Assembly (NCBI RefSeq): GCF_012163155.1
Contig: NZ_JAAVUN010000022.1
Coordinates: 1 to 39,151, forward strand
Source of the DNA: Kocuria subflava
Lineage (GTDB): Bacteria; Actinomycetota; Actinomycetes; Actinomycetales; Micrococcaceae
DNA length: 39,151 bases
Direction: 5' to 3'
Below, piece by piece: positions 26,732 to 35,585 of this stretch. Position 1 is the stretch's first letter, and each line of letters begins with the position of its first letter. The notes below the pieces were generated by a model. That model had not been told where the DNA came from. It ran no database searches and worked only from the letters and a program-made list of their open reading frames with translations. Both the position numbers and the translations under genes were made by a program.

Positions 26732-27889
26732 TCATAAGCGGTCCCAGTCGTCCAGGCGGGGGAGATAGGTCAGGGCCTCCTCGTGCTCCAGGCCCGTGGC
26801 CTCCAACAGGTCCACCACCATGGGCCGCATCAGCAGCACCAAACCTTGCCCCTCCATGGTCTGGATGCCCATGGTGTCCGGATGCATGCGCCCCGCCACC
26901 ACTTCCAGTTGGTTCCGGGCCTGCCGCATGTAGGAATCGCGCGCCCCGGACTGTGCCACCGCCAAACCATTGCCCACGGTGTTGATCACATCAGCCATGG
27001 CATCCAAGCTCTCGGCAATGGACTCCAACGCCTCCGGGGCCAGCGTGATGTGATTGATGATGCTGGCCACCCGCCGGGCCAACACCCGTGAGTTGCGGGT
27101 CACCAGATCCAGGTAGCGGATGGCTCGAGCGATCTCATCCACCTCGGAACGGTGACGCCGGTGCAGTGGTGCTGCCACGGCGATCTCGTGGGAAGACTTC
27201 AGGGACGTGGTCACGCCGTCCACAATCGGCTGCGTCTTGCGGGCCCGCACCAGACAGTGCCAGGCGGCCTGGGAATCGTCACGACGCACTGCCTCCGCCG
27301 CTTCCCGCAGCACCTCGGAGACTTCCGTGGTCAGCTTCCGCAGCTGCTCACGGGGTTGTCTGCGCGGGTCCGTGGGGATCAAATACACCAGCAGCAGCGC
27401 AAAGGCACCGCCGATCATGGCATCAATCGAACGCGTCAACGTGCCGTCCACCGGCGGTGGCAACATGACCACCAACAGCGCTTGCAGTGCCATCTGGGTG
27501 GTGAACAGCACCCCGCTGTCCAGGAACTGCGCCAACAGCACGGAAAGCAACATGACGACGGCGGCCTGCCAGATCCCCCGCCCGATCCAATGGGTGAGGA
27601 GTTCGGCAAACAAGATGCCCAACGTGCAACCGATGGCCACCTCCAGCACCCGCCGGTAACGGATCCCGCCCTTGGAAAACCCCAATGCCACGGTGGCGGC
27701 CGTTGCAGCAAAGATCGGTCCGTGATGGCCAAGGATCCGCTCGGAGAACACAAAGGCTCCCACCGCAGCCACGGTCAGCTGCAGTGCCTGCAGGATTCCG
27801 GTGCGGACTCGAAGGAAGCCGTCCTTGACGCGCTCGCGGGCCAAATCGTTGAAGCCACGGGAGGGTTGGGGGGAGGTGGCTTGACTCAT
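26732..27889 (-). CDS. FUSC-family membrane protein (aromatic acid exporter-like)
   Basis: 385 residues: an N-terminal membrane half with about six hydrophobic segments between residues 30 and 175 (ALQLTVAAVGAFVF; ATVALGFSKGG; VVMLLSVLLAQFLDSGVLFT; AMIGGAFALLLVYLIP) and a helical cytoplasmic C-terminal half. This is the FUSC / ArAE_1 layout, related to AaeB-type aromatic acid efflux proteins. The substrate is unknown. It stands 72 bp downstream of radA's start and is transcribed separately from its own -10 box. It is divergent from the pst operon. Confidence 0.82.
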   Translation of the reverse strand: MSQATSPQPSRGFNDLARERVKDGFLRVRTGILQALQLTVAAVGAFVFSERILGHHGPIFAATAATVALGFSKGGIRYRRVLEVAIGCTLGILFAELLTHWIGRGIWQAAVVMLLSVLLAQFLDSGVLFTTQMALQALLVVMLPPPVDGTLTRSIDAMIGGAFALLLVYLIPTDPRRQPREQLRKLTTEVSEVLREAAEAVRRDDSQAAWHCLVRARKTQPIVDGVTTSLKSSHEIAVAAPLHRRHRSEVDEIARAIRYLDLVTRNSRVLARRVASIINHITLAPEALESIAESLDAMADVINTVGNGLAVAQSGARDSYMRQARNQLEVVAGRMHPDTMGIQTMEGQGLVLLMRPMVVDLLEATGLEHEEALTYLPRLDDWDRL

Positions 27890-27895
27890 GTGGCC

Positions 27896-27901
27896 ATCTT
27901 A
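27896..27901 (-). promoter_or_regulatory. -10 box of a leaderless promoter (FUSC gene)
   Basis: TAAGAT on the minus strand, a near-consensus -10, six bases before the ATG at 27889. Confidence 0.5.
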
Positions 27902-27971
27902 GGCGGGGGCGTTTTGACGGCTCGGCCACGTCCGGCAGGCTTGTGATGCGGATCGCGCAGGAGATTGGACT

Positions 27972-27989
27972 GTTCACCTTCCGTTCATG
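27972..27989 (+). promoter_or_regulatory. PHO box (PhoP binding site) of the pst operon
   Basis: GTTCACC at 27972 is followed 11 bases later by GTTCATG at 27983: the two direct 7-mers with 11-bp period that define the actinobacterial PhoP box. The site ends just upstream of where the -35 of the promoter with -10 TACAGT (28021-28026) would lie. That -35 is poor, as expected of an activator-dependent promoter. Confidence 0.75.
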
Positions 27990-28020
27990 TTCTGCGGAAG
28001 TGCCGTCCACCCAGCCCCCA

Positions 28021-28026
28021 TACAGT
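28021..28026 (+). promoter_or_regulatory. -10 box of the pstS promoter
   Basis: TACAGT, 32 bp downstream of the PHO box. It gives a leader of about 125 nt that includes a small hairpin (28080-28099, 6-bp stem). Confidence 0.5.
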
Positions 28027-28160
28027 CATTCACCGTGAGCGCCGGGGTGAGACCTCAAGGTTTCCCACGGACTCGCTCAACGCCGAACCTCAACGGCGTG
28101 GATCACCGACGAGCCCCGGACATTCAAAAGGGGCCCTGAACTGAAGTTGAAGGGGCAATT

Positions 28161-29219
28161 GTGAAGGTTTCCCTCATTGGCCGCACCACCGCCGTCCTGG
28201 CTTTGGGCGCACTGACCTTGACCGCCTGTGGCGGTGGCGGCACGCTGACCGGTGCCGGCGCTTCCTCCCAGGAAGCTGCCATGACCGCTTGGACCAACGG
28301 CGCCTCCGAGAACGCCGACGTCGAGGTTCGCTACTCCCCGGACGGCTCCGGTGCCGGCCGTGAAGCGTTCCTGGCCGGTGGCGCTGACTTTGCCGGCTCC
28401 GACGCCATCATGAGTGACGACGAGTACGAGTCCTCCCAGGAGATCTGCGGCCCCGACGGCGCATTCCACGTCCCCGCCTACATCTCCCCGATTGCGGTGG
28501 CCTTCAACCTGCCCGGTGTTGACCACGTCAACATGAACGCTGAGACCATTGCCAAGGTCTTCAACGGTGAGATCACCACCTGGGACGATCCTGAGATCGC
28601 CCAGCAGAACCCGGATGCGGATCTGCCCGACACCAACATCACCGTGGTCCACCGCTCTGACGAGTCCGGCACCACGGAAAACTTCACCGAGTACCTGCAC
28701 GCCGCCGCCGGCGATGTCTGGACCGATGAGGCTTCCGAGTCCTGGCCTGTCTCCGGTCAGGAGAACGCACAGGGCACCTCCGGTGTGGTTTCCACCGTGA
28801 GCGGCACTGAGGGCGCCATCACCTACGCTGACGCCTCCGCTGTTGAAGAAGGCGGCGACCTGGGCACCGTGTCCGTTGGTGTGGGTGGCGAGTACGTTGA
28901 CCTCTCCGCAGAAGCAGCTGCCACCGCCGTTGAGGCCTCCACCGTGATCGAAGGCCGCTCCGACGCCGAGATGGCCATGGAGCTGGCGCGCGACACGGAA
29001 GAGTCCGGGGCCTACCCGATCGTTCTGGTCAGCTACCACATCTACTGCAACGAGTACCAGGATCAGGACACCGCTGACGCAGCCAAGGCCTTTGGCCTCT
29101 ACGTGGTCTCCGAGGACGGCCAGAACACCGCTGCTGACGCAGCCGGTTCCGCCCCGCTGTCCGAGTCCCTGCGCTCCCAGGCTGAAGAGTCCATCAACGG
29201 CATCACCGCCGCTGAATGA
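28161..29219 (+). CDS. pstS: Phosphate ABC transporter substrate-binding lipoprotein
   Basis: Binds phosphate outside the membrane and passes it to PstCA. A lipoprotein signal peptide ends in the lipobox LTAC with C23 as the lipidated residue. Phosphate-contact motifs are GAGASSQ, SPDGSGAGREAF, FAGSDA and HRSDESGTTENF. Length 352 aa. The GTG start has GAAGGGG about seven bases upstream. It is the first gene of pstSCAB, behind a PHO box. The composition is strongly acidic with few Lys, typical of this lineage's secreted proteins. Confidence 0.97.
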   Translation: MKVSLIGRTTAVLALGALTLTACGGGGTLTGAGASSQEAAMTAWTNGASENADVEVRYSPDGSGAGREAFLAGGADFAGSDAIMSDDEYESSQEICGPDGAFHVPAYISPIAVAFNLPGVDHVNMNAETIAKVFNGEITTWDDPEIAQQNPDADLPDTNITVVHRSDESGTTENFTEYLHAAAGDVWTDEASESWPVSGQENAQGTSGVVSTVSGTEGAITYADASAVEEGGDLGTVSVGVGGEYVDLSAEAAATAVEASTVIEGRSDAEMAMELARDTEESGAYPIVLVSYHIYCNEYQDQDTADAAKAFGLYVVSEDGQNTAADAAGSAPLSESLRSQAEESINGITAAE

Positions 29220-29264
29220 TGTTCCACGGGTTCTCACCTGAACAGTGAGCGCCCCCACCCACAC

Positions 29265-29310
29265 GGTCCGTCCGGTCCCGAGGTCATCCAGACCGGGCAT
29301 CGGACGGACC
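29265..29310 (+). terminator. Intercistronic hairpin between pstS and pstC
   Basis: GGTCCGTCCGGTCCCG (29265-29280) pairs with 29293-29310 (outer 12 bp with one mismatch, plus an inner CCCG/CGGG part). There is no T-tract. Such a hairpin 46 bp after pstS would protect or partly terminate the transcript so that binding protein is made in excess over the permease. Confidence 0.55.
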
Positions 29311-29412
29311 TGTGCTGTGACCGGTGTGTCCCACACCACGCTGGGATCCGTGGCTGACGACGCCGGTCCATCCTGAACCGCACTTGACCCTCAACCAAAA
29401 GGGGCATGACGA

Positions 29413-30405
29413 ATGTTAACCAATCTCTCCGACTCGGAGGAGCGCACGGGGCGCAGGCCCGGGGGAGAAACTTCCCGTAGCTCGTTGGCCAACGCCGACA
29501 CATCGGGCGGCCGCGCCGGGGACAAGATCTTCTCCGGGCTGAGCTTGGGCGCCGGCATCCTGATCTTTGTGATGCTGGCCGCCGTCGCCATCTTCCTGAC
29601 CTGGCAGGCCTCACCGGTCCTGGACATCCCGGCCACCTCCGTCTCCGGTGGTGAAGGGTTCCTGAACTACGTCTACCCGCTGGTGCTTGGCACCTTGGTG
29701 GCAGCGATCATCGCGCTGCTGATCGCCACCCCGGTGGGCATCCTGGTGGCTCTCTACATCTCCCACTACGCCCCCGCCAAGGTGGCCAAGCCCGTGGGAT
29801 ATGTGATCGACCTTCTGGCCGCCATCCCGTCCGTGGTCTACGGCGCATGGGGCATGACTGTGCTGTCCCCGGCCCTGGCGCCCTTCTACACGTGGCTGTC
29901 AGAGAACTTCGGCTTCATTCCGCTGTTCGCAGGCCCTGCATCAGCCACCGGGCGAACCATGATGACCGCGGGCATTGTGCTGTCCATCATGATCCTGCCG
30001 ATCATCACGTCCCTGTGCCGGGAGATCTTCATCCAGACCCCGCAGCTGCACGAGGAAGCCTCCTTGGCACTCGGTGCCACCCGGTTCGAGATGATCCGCC
30101 AGGCCGTCCTGCCGTTCGCCCGTACCGGCATCATCTCCTCCGTGATGCTGGCCCTGGGCCGTGCCCTGGGCGAGACCATGGCTGTGGCACTGGTGCTCTC
30201 CACCGGTGGCCTGCAGTGGTCCCTGATCCGCACCGGCAACAACACGATTGCCGCCGAAATCGCCCTGAACTACCCGGAGGCCTTCGGCAACCGTCTGGCG
30301 GAACTGATTGCCGCCGGTCTGATGCTGTTCATCATCACCTTGATCGTGAACTTCATTGCCCGCGCCATCATTGCTCGCTACAAGGAATTCTCGGGGGCCA
30401 ACTGA
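29413..30405 (+). CDS. pstC: Phosphate ABC transporter permease PstC
   Basis: One of two membrane subunits of the phosphate importer. A 40-residue polar N-terminus precedes six transmembrane segments (first at about residues 45-65). The EAA loop that contacts PstB is LHEEASLALGATRFEMIRQAVLP. Length 330 aa. The pstA ATG overlaps its TGA stop (TGATG), coupling the two permeases. Confidence 0.95.
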   Translation: MLTNLSDSEERTGRRPGGETSRSSLANADTSGGRAGDKIFSGLSLGAGILIFVMLAAVAIFLTWQASPVLDIPATSVSGGEGFLNYVYPLVLGTLVAAIIALLIATPVGILVALYISHYAPAKVAKPVGYVIDLLAAIPSVVYGAWGMTVLSPALAPFYTWLSENFGFIPLFAGPASATGRTMMTAGIVLSIMILPIITSLCREIFIQTPQLHEEASLALGATRFEMIRQAVLPFARTGIISSVMLALGRALGETMAVALVLSTGGLQWSLIRTGNNTIAAEIALNYPEAFGNRLAELIAAGLMLFIITLIVNFIARAIIARYKEFSGAN

Positions 30406-31520
30406 TGTCGATCTCCACTCAATCCAAGTCATCCTCCCCGGTGAAGAACTCCCTCACCTCCGGGCAGCGCCCCAAGTGGTTGGTGCCGGCCGTGATGGTG
30501 GCCGCCGTCGTCGTGGGTGCAGCACTGTCTGCGCTGATCGGGTTCGGGATCGCCACTTGGGCGATCTTCTCCGCGGTGATCTTCCTGATTGCAGCACCCA
30601 TTGCGGTGACCACCATTGAAGGCAGCCGCAAGGGCTCCGATGCCGCCCTGACCTACGTGGTGTACGCGGCGTTCATCCTGGCCATCATCCCGCTGATCTC
30701 CGTGATCTGGACCGTGTTGGTGCGCGGCGTGCCCACCATCTCCATCGACTTCTTGACCACCACCATGGGTGGCATCACCGGAACCGTGGACCAGGCTGCT
30801 GCCAACGCCGGTGACCGTCCTCCGGGAGGTGCGCTGCAGGCCATCCTGGGCACCGTGGCCATCACCTTCTGGGCCACCCTGTTCTCCGTGCCGATTGGGC
30901 TGCTGACCGCCATCTACCTGGTCGAGTACTCCAACGACAACTGGCTGGGCAAGGTCATCACCTTCCTGGTGGACGTCATGACAGGCGTGCCCTCCATTGT
31001 GGCCGGTCTGTTCGCCTCCGCGCTGTTCGGTCTGATGCTGGGGCCCAACACCCGTATGGGCATCATCGGTGCCGTGGCGTTGACCGTGCTGATGATCCCC
31101 ACGGTGGTCAAGGCCACGGAGGAAATGCTCAAGATCGTCCCCAATGAGCTGCGTGAGGCCTCCTACGCCTTGGGTGTGCGCAAGTGGCGGACCATCCTGA
31201 AGGTGGTCATCCCCACCTCCATCTCCGGCATCGCATCCGGTGTGACCCTGGCGATCGCCCGTGTGATCGGTGAAACTGCGCCGCTGTTGGTGACTGTTGG
31301 ATACTTCGAGCGGGTGAACCTCAATGTGTTCAATGACTGGATGGCCACCCTGCCCACCTTCATCTACCAGCAGCTGATGCGACCCGTGGCTCCCACCGCC
31401 CCGGACCCCTCCACCGACCGTGCATGGGGTGCGGCGCTGATCCTGATCGTGTTCGTGATGGTGCTCAACCTGATCGCTCGACTGATTGCCAAGGCGTTCG
31501 CGCCCAAGACCGGCCGCTGA
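30405..31520 (+). CDS. pstA: Phosphate ABC transporter permease PstA
   Basis: Second permease subunit, 371 residues, with an extended N-terminal part containing two extra hydrophobic segments (about 27-65) before the usual six helices. EAA loop: PNELREASYALGVRKWRTI. The ATG at 30405 overlaps the pstC stop; an open frame extends back inside pstC but is only a shadow of it. Confidence 0.95.
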   Translation: MSISTQSKSSSPVKNSLTSGQRPKWLVPAVMVAAVVVGAALSALIGFGIATWAIFSAVIFLIAAPIAVTTIEGSRKGSDAALTYVVYAAFILAIIPLISVIWTVLVRGVPTISIDFLTTTMGGITGTVDQAAANAGDRPPGGALQAILGTVAITFWATLFSVPIGLLTAIYLVEYSNDNWLGKVITFLVDVMTGVPSIVAGLFASALFGLMLGPNTRMGIIGAVALTVLMIPTVVKATEEMLKIVPNELREASYALGVRKWRTILKVVIPTSISGIASGVTLAIARVIGETAPLLVTVGYFERVNLNVFNDWMATLPTFIYQQLMRPVAPTAPDPSTDRAWGAALILIVFVMVLNLIARLIAKAFAPKTGR

Positions 31521-31557
31521 ACCGGCCTGACAGAGACTAGAGAGAAGCAGAGGATCC

Positions 31558-32337
31558 ATGTCCAAGCGAATCGACGTAGAGAACCTGAACGTGTACTACG
31601 GCGACTTCCTGGCCGTTGAGGACGTCAACATCAACATCGAGTCCCGCTCGGTGACCGCCTTCATCGGCCCGTCCGGCTGTGGCAAGTCCACCTTCCTGCG
31701 GACCCTGAACCGTATGCACGAGGTCATCCCGGGTGCCTACGCCAAGGGCAAGGTCATGTTGGACGGGGAGGACCTGTACGGCAAGGGCGTTGACCCCGTG
31801 ACCGTGCGCTCCATGGTGGGCATGGTCTTCCAGCGCCCCAACCCGTTCCCCACCATGTCCATCCGGGACAACGTGCTGGCCGGCGTGAAGCTGAACAACA
31901 AGAAGATCTCCCGCTCGGATGCCGATGCACTGGTGGAGTCCTCCTTGAAGGGCGCCAACCTGTGGAACGAGGTCAAGGACCGTCTGGACAAGCCCGGCTC
32001 CGGTCTCTCCGGTGGCCAGCAGCAGCGTCTGTGCATTGCCCGCACCATGGCCGTGAAGCCTGACGTGGTGCTGATGGATGAGCCTTGCTCCGCTCTGGAC
32101 CCGATCTCCACCATCGCCATCGAGGACCTGATCCATGAGCTGAAGGAACAGTTCACCGTGGTGATCGTGACCCACAACATGCAGCAGGCCCAGCGCGTGG
32201 CTGACAAGACCGCGTTCTTCAACATTGAAGGCACCGGCAAGCCCGGCAAGTTGGTGGAGTACGACGACACCGCCACCATCTTCCAGAACCCCAGCCAGAA
32301 GGCCACGGAGGACTACGTGTCCGGCCGCTTCGGCTGA
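31558..32337 (+). CDS. pstB: Phosphate ABC transporter ATP-binding protein
   Basis: Energises phosphate import. Walker [11 protein letters not shown]-loop VFQRPNPFP, signature LSGGQQQR, Walker B VVLMDEP, and the switch His in VIVTHNMQQ. The [13 protein letters not shown] segment is specific to PstB. Length 259 aa is standard. A purine-rich AGAGG site lies upstream of the ATG. No phoU follows. Confidence 0.97.
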   Translation: MSKRIDVENLNVYYGDFLAVEDVNINIESRSVTAFIGPSGCGKSTFLRTLNRMHEVIPGAYAKGKVMLDGEDLYGKGVDPVTVRSMVGMVFQRPNPFPTMSIRDNVLAGVKLNNKKISRSDADALVESSLKGANLWNEVKDRLDKPGSGLSGGQQQRLCIARTMAVKPDVVLMDEPCSALDPISTIAIEDLIHELKEQFTVVIVTHNMQQAQRVADKTAFFNIEGTGKPGKLVEYDDTATIFQNPSQKATEDYVSGRFG

Positions 32338-32356
32338 TCGGTTCCTTGTGCCCAAT

Positions 32357-32846
32357 TCAGTGACGCCCCAGGGCTCGCCACAGATCGCCGGTCAAGGCGC
32401 GCCAACGACGACGATCCGCCAAATCCACCCAGGTGCCGTCCGGCAACTGCACCCCGAGGTTGCACGTGGGCTCACGGAATTGGTCGTGGACAAGCATCAA
32501 GCGCAGCAGAGTTTCCATGGGGGACCAGACATGGCTGGCCGCTCGACCAAGGCTGGCGCGCAGGGCAGCTGCACCGCGGGTGTATGGCGGTAGCTGATCC
32601 ACCAGATTCAGCAGATCTTCAGGGGTGATGGGCCATCTGGGGTCTGCGTAGCTCAATCCCGTGGCCAGGATGTGGTCAACGGCAGCCACTGCCTTCCATC
32701 CGGGCAGCAGGGGTTGGATGGCCAACAGGGTCTCCAACGCACCGGTGACTTGGGCGCGCCACAGGGCCGTCTCCAGCGGCAGGCTGAGGCCCTTGCGGAT
32801 CAGCAGATCCGGGCGCCCTTGTGACCGGCGAGAGCCCGATCGGAGT
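32357..32846 (-). pseudogene. Broken DUF559/AbiEi-like endonuclease-domain gene
   Basis: The frame from 32846 to 32357 reads GRPDLLIRKGLSLPLETALW, then a helical middle, then SPMETLLRLMLVHDQFREP and VQLPDGTWVDLAD. This order is typical of actinobacterial DUF559-type proteins with a Vsr/restriction-like endonuclease domain. After WVDLAD, where the family continues into the catalytic EYDG/H region, the frame goes out of homology and stops after 17 residues. There is no ATG or GTG; the first possible starts are CTG/TTG codons and an in-frame TAA stands just upstream. Both ends therefore look lost. Family assignment is moderate, pseudogene status fairly sure. Confidence 0.6.
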
Positions 32847-32964
32847 TATCCACAGGTCAGGTAGGGGTTACTGAGACCACATTCCAACTTTGAGCACGGA
32901 AAAACGCATCACCGGCCGAAAATCTGCACCTATCCGTGCGCAAAGCTGGATAAAAGAAGCGAGC

Positions 32965-33993
32965 TCAGGCGCCCAACAACGGGGAGATGGCCAACGCCAG
33001 GGTGCCGCCCACCACGGCGCTCACCACCGGGGTGAGGACCCAGCACACCAGGATCTGCCCCACAATGCGGTGGTTGGTTGCCCGGTACTTCTGGTTGATG
33101 CCGGTTCCGAGCACAGCCGCCGTCGTGGTTTGGGAGGTGGACAGTGTGACGCCACTGGTGATGCCGCCGGCAAAGAGCAGCAGGCCGCAGACCACCTGCG
33201 CGATCCCGCCGCGCAGCGCGTCCGTGCCCACCATGCGGGTGGAGATGGTGCGGGCAATCCGCCAGGCGCCGAACAAGCTGCCGATGGCAAACGCCAATGC
33301 GGTGACCACAACAGCAGCCGGCAGGGCTGAGTCGGAGGCGCCGGAGGTGAAGCCGCCCAGGGCTGGAATGGTCAGCAACAGAAGCAGCACCCGTTGTCCG
33401 TGGAAGAGCCCGTGGCCAACATTGGTGCCGGTGGAGCCCACCACCATGCCCACGCGGGCCAGGAGTCGGACCTGGTTGGCCTCCACGTGGCGCAGTCCGC
33501 GGACGGCCGGGATCACCAGCACCCAGGCGATCACGAATGCCACCACGGGGGCCACCAGCACCGGTACCGCCAGATGCCAGAAGGTGCTCATGTCCAGGGG
33601 CAGTTCAGCGGTCAGGCCCACCCAGCCCACGGCTACGGAGGCGCCCAACACTGCACCTGTGAACGCTGAGGTGCTCGACGACGGCAACCCCCACCACCAG
33701 GTCAACAAATCCCATCCGATGGTGGTCAACAAGGCACAGATGATCACGCCCAGGGCCGGTGCGGGGTCGATCAGGTCGGTGACAAACAGGTCAAGATCGG
33801 CCAGCGGCAACATGATGGCAGCGGCCACCACACCCAACATGTTGAGCAAAGCCGCCAGGATCAAGGCCGCTCGCGGTGTGAGAGCACGGTGGCGAACCGG
33901 GATGGCGGTGGCATTGGGGACGTCATGGAAGGAGTTCACCAGGGCGTAGCCCATGGTGAGGATCAGGGCCAGGACAACCAGGACAGCGGTCAC
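32965..33993 (-). CDS. pit: Inorganic phosphate transporter, PiT family
   Basis: Low-affinity phosphate (metal-phosphate) permease driven by protons or sodium. About ten hydrophobic segments across 342 residues. The N-terminal PiT motif appears as NSFHDVPNATAIPV in place of the usual GANDVANA, and the inverted second half begins after about residue 170 with the equivalent GSTGTNVGHGLFHGQRV. WWWGLPSSSTSAFTGAVLG is a strong family signature. The DUF47 gene ends three bases upstream of its start, so the two form an operon. Confidence 0.92.
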   Translation of the reverse strand: MTAVLVVLALILTMGYALVNSFHDVPNATAIPVRHRALTPRAALILAALLNMLGVVAAAIMLPLADLDLFVTDLIDPAPALGVIICALLTTIGWDLLTWWWGLPSSSTSAFTGAVLGASVAVGWVGLTAELPLDMSTFWHLAVPVLVAPVVAFVIAWVLVIPAVRGLRHVEANQVRLLARVGMVVGSTGTNVGHGLFHGQRVLLLLLTIPALGGFTSGASDSALPAAVVVTALAFAIGSLFGAWRIARTISTRMVGTDALRGGIAQVVCGLLLFAGGITSGVTLSTSQTTTAAVLGTGINQKYRATNHRIVGQILVCWVLTPVVSAVVGGTLALAISPLLGA

Positions 33994-33996
33994 GGA

Positions 33997-34614
33997 TCAG
34001 GTCTCCGCGACCACAATGCGGCCCACTTCCGTGGCCAACTGGCTCAGGGCACGGGTGCAGTTGTGCAGGTGCTCCACCATGATGGTTCGCTTCAGCGCCA
34101 CTGCCGGTTTGTGCTTGTCCAGCAAATCCAGGCGGTGCAGTTCAAAGGTGCGGTCAGCCTGTTTGCGCAGCCGGAACATGTCAAACCAGTACTCATCCAG
34201 GCCCTCAAGGTCCGAGAGGTTGTGCATGGCGCGCACGCTCAGGTTGGCCATGCGCCCGATGGTGTTCAGCTGCTCCGTGGTGTGTTTGGACTGCCGCCGC
34301 ATGGCCGGCTCCGCCATGGCCTCGGCGGCCAGCAACAGGGATTCGCAGGCCCGGGCCAACCAGCCGCTGAGCACGTAGACGTCTGAGCGCGGGATGGGCA
34401 ACACGTAGGAGGAACGTGAGGTGGTCATGGCGCTGAAGTAGAGGTCCGCCGTGCGGGCGTCCACCGCTCGCGCTTCTTCCAGGACCTGGTCCACGTGGTC
34501 GTCGTCGCTGCCCAGAAGTTCGGAACAGCACCGTGCGGATTCGTTGACCTGACCGGCCATCTCGGCCAGGAGGTCAAGGATGCGATCGTCCTCGGGGAAG
34601 ATCCGCAACGGCAT
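33997..34614 (-). CDS. DUF47 (PhoU-like) Pit accessory protein
   Basis: 205-residue helical protein beginning MPLRIFPEDDRILDLLAEMA, characteristic of the DUF47/PhoU_div family that accompanies Pit permeases. It probably regulates Pit from the cytoplasmic side. It lies directly upstream of pit (gap 3 bp). As no phoU accompanies pstSCAB, this is the only PhoU-like protein in the window. Confidence 0.88.
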   Translation of the reverse strand: MPLRIFPEDDRILDLLAEMAGQVNESARCCSELLGSDDDHVDQVLEEARAVDARTADLYFSAMTTSRSSYVLPIPRSDVYVLSGWLARACESLLLAAEAMAEPAMRRQSKHTTEQLNTIGRMANLSVRAMHNLSDLEGLDEYWFDMFRLRKQADRTFELHRLDLLDKHKPAVALKRTIMVEHLHNCTRALSQLATEVGRIVVAET

Positions 34615-34962
34615 GGAGTCCTACACCTTCGCTCGCTCGGGCACAATCGGGCCAGGAAATCCGCGCTGGTTTCGCTGGCAAGGGCACCTTACCGGGTGAA
34701 AGTGAACTCACCGGACGCTGCCGCATGCAGGGCAGTGTTGGGCCTGGTGAGGGAAAGTTTGAGGGTGTCGGACCGGGAGCGCCTCTCGGCGGAAGGCCGC
34801 TCGTGGCGGCTAAATGATGGAGCCCGGGGCTACCTGCGGCCCGACACCTGCAAGCATCCTACGAGCCCTCACCCCGCGCCGGTCAACCGCCGTCGTCCCG
34901 CGATCACGCTCAGTGAACGCACGCCCGCCCGCTGCACAACGACGACGGCGCCCGGCCAGCCG
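34615..34962. other. 348-bp intergenic region upstream of DUF47-pit
   Basis: No gene can be supported here. It holds the upstream region of the DUF47-pit operon. An imperfect palindrome lies at 34692-34714 (CCGGGTGA ... TCACCGG), containing TTCACTTTCACC on the minus strand, which resembles PHO half-sites but with the wrong period. The part near 34800-34860 has short GC-rich self-complementary stretches without a T-tract. Confidence 0.4.
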
Positions 34963-35574
34963 TCAGTCCAACGTTCCTGCCCGCCATGCTCTGGCGGCAG
35001 CTTCCAGGTCCTCCGCGGTGCGTTCGAGCTTGCGTGCTCCACGGACGGCTTCCAGGCCTTCGTGGTCCTCCAGACGGATCCGCCCCAGGGCGGCCACCCG
35101 GCAGAAGGCGGCAAACCGTTCCAGGGCCACGTCGAAATCACCCCGCCATGCCCCGTGCAGCACGGTGTTGGCCATGGTCTGGATTTCCTCCGCGCCCGGG
35201 GGATCGGCCACCCCTGCCACCACGTTGGAGACCTGCGCAGTGGATCGACCCGCGGTGAACCACCGGCTCATCCGAACGGGGTCGGCGCGTACGGACGAGC
35301 GCAAGGCGTAGAGCCGCCACAGGGCACCGGGGAGGCTGACCGGCGGGGCATCCGACCACAGGGCGGCCAACCCGTCCAGGCCCTCGGTGTCCGTGAACTC
35401 CACCAGGCGGCGGTGCACCTCCGGGTCCTCGATGGACCGGCCGCGGCTCACCACGGCAGCGGCGGTGATGTGGGCGACCTCTGCCACCAGGGCAGGGTCC
35501 ATCCCGCCCTCCTGTTGGTCAAAGACCTCTGGGGAGAACTTCACGGGGCTGTGGTGTTGGCGGCGCTCAGACAT
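34963..35574 (-). CDS. Conserved hypothetical protein, 203 aa
   Basis: Helical, acidic, cytoplasmic-looking protein; begins MSERRQHHSPVKFSPEVFDQQEGGMDP. I recall similar proteins in Arthrobacter-like genomes, sometimes mislabelled as an RNA polymerase subunit, but no real functional domain is visible. It starts 11 bp after the end of glsA on the same strand. A TAGACT -10 box eight bases before its ATG (35583-35588, minus) suggests its own leaderless promoter inside the glsA 3' end. Confidence 0.72.
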   Translation of the reverse strand: MSERRQHHSPVKFSPEVFDQQEGGMDPALVAEVAHITAAAVVSRGRSIEDPEVHRRLVEFTDTEGLDGLAALWSDAPPVSLPGALWRLYALRSSVRADPVRMSRWFTAGRSTAQVSNVVAGVADPPGAEEIQTMANTVLHGAWRGDFDVALERFAAFCRVAALGRIRLEDHEGLEAVRGARKLERTAEDLEAAARAWRAGTLD

Positions 35575-35585
35575 TGCACTCGAGT

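Noticed and set aside
29847-30404. N-terminal extension of the pstA frame
   Set aside because: It lies wholly inside pstC in another frame and is Pro/Arg/His-rich nonsense; pstA starts at 30405 by overlap with the pstC stop.
32847-32855. TTATCCACA, a perfect DnaA box
   Set aside because: Single copy, no cluster, no dnaA or dnaN nearby; not evidence of an origin.
34691-34714. PHO-box-like TTCACTTTCACC upstream of DUF47-pit
   Set aside because: The units are about 6 bp apart instead of the 11-bp period of true PhoP sites; kept only as a weak candidate operator.
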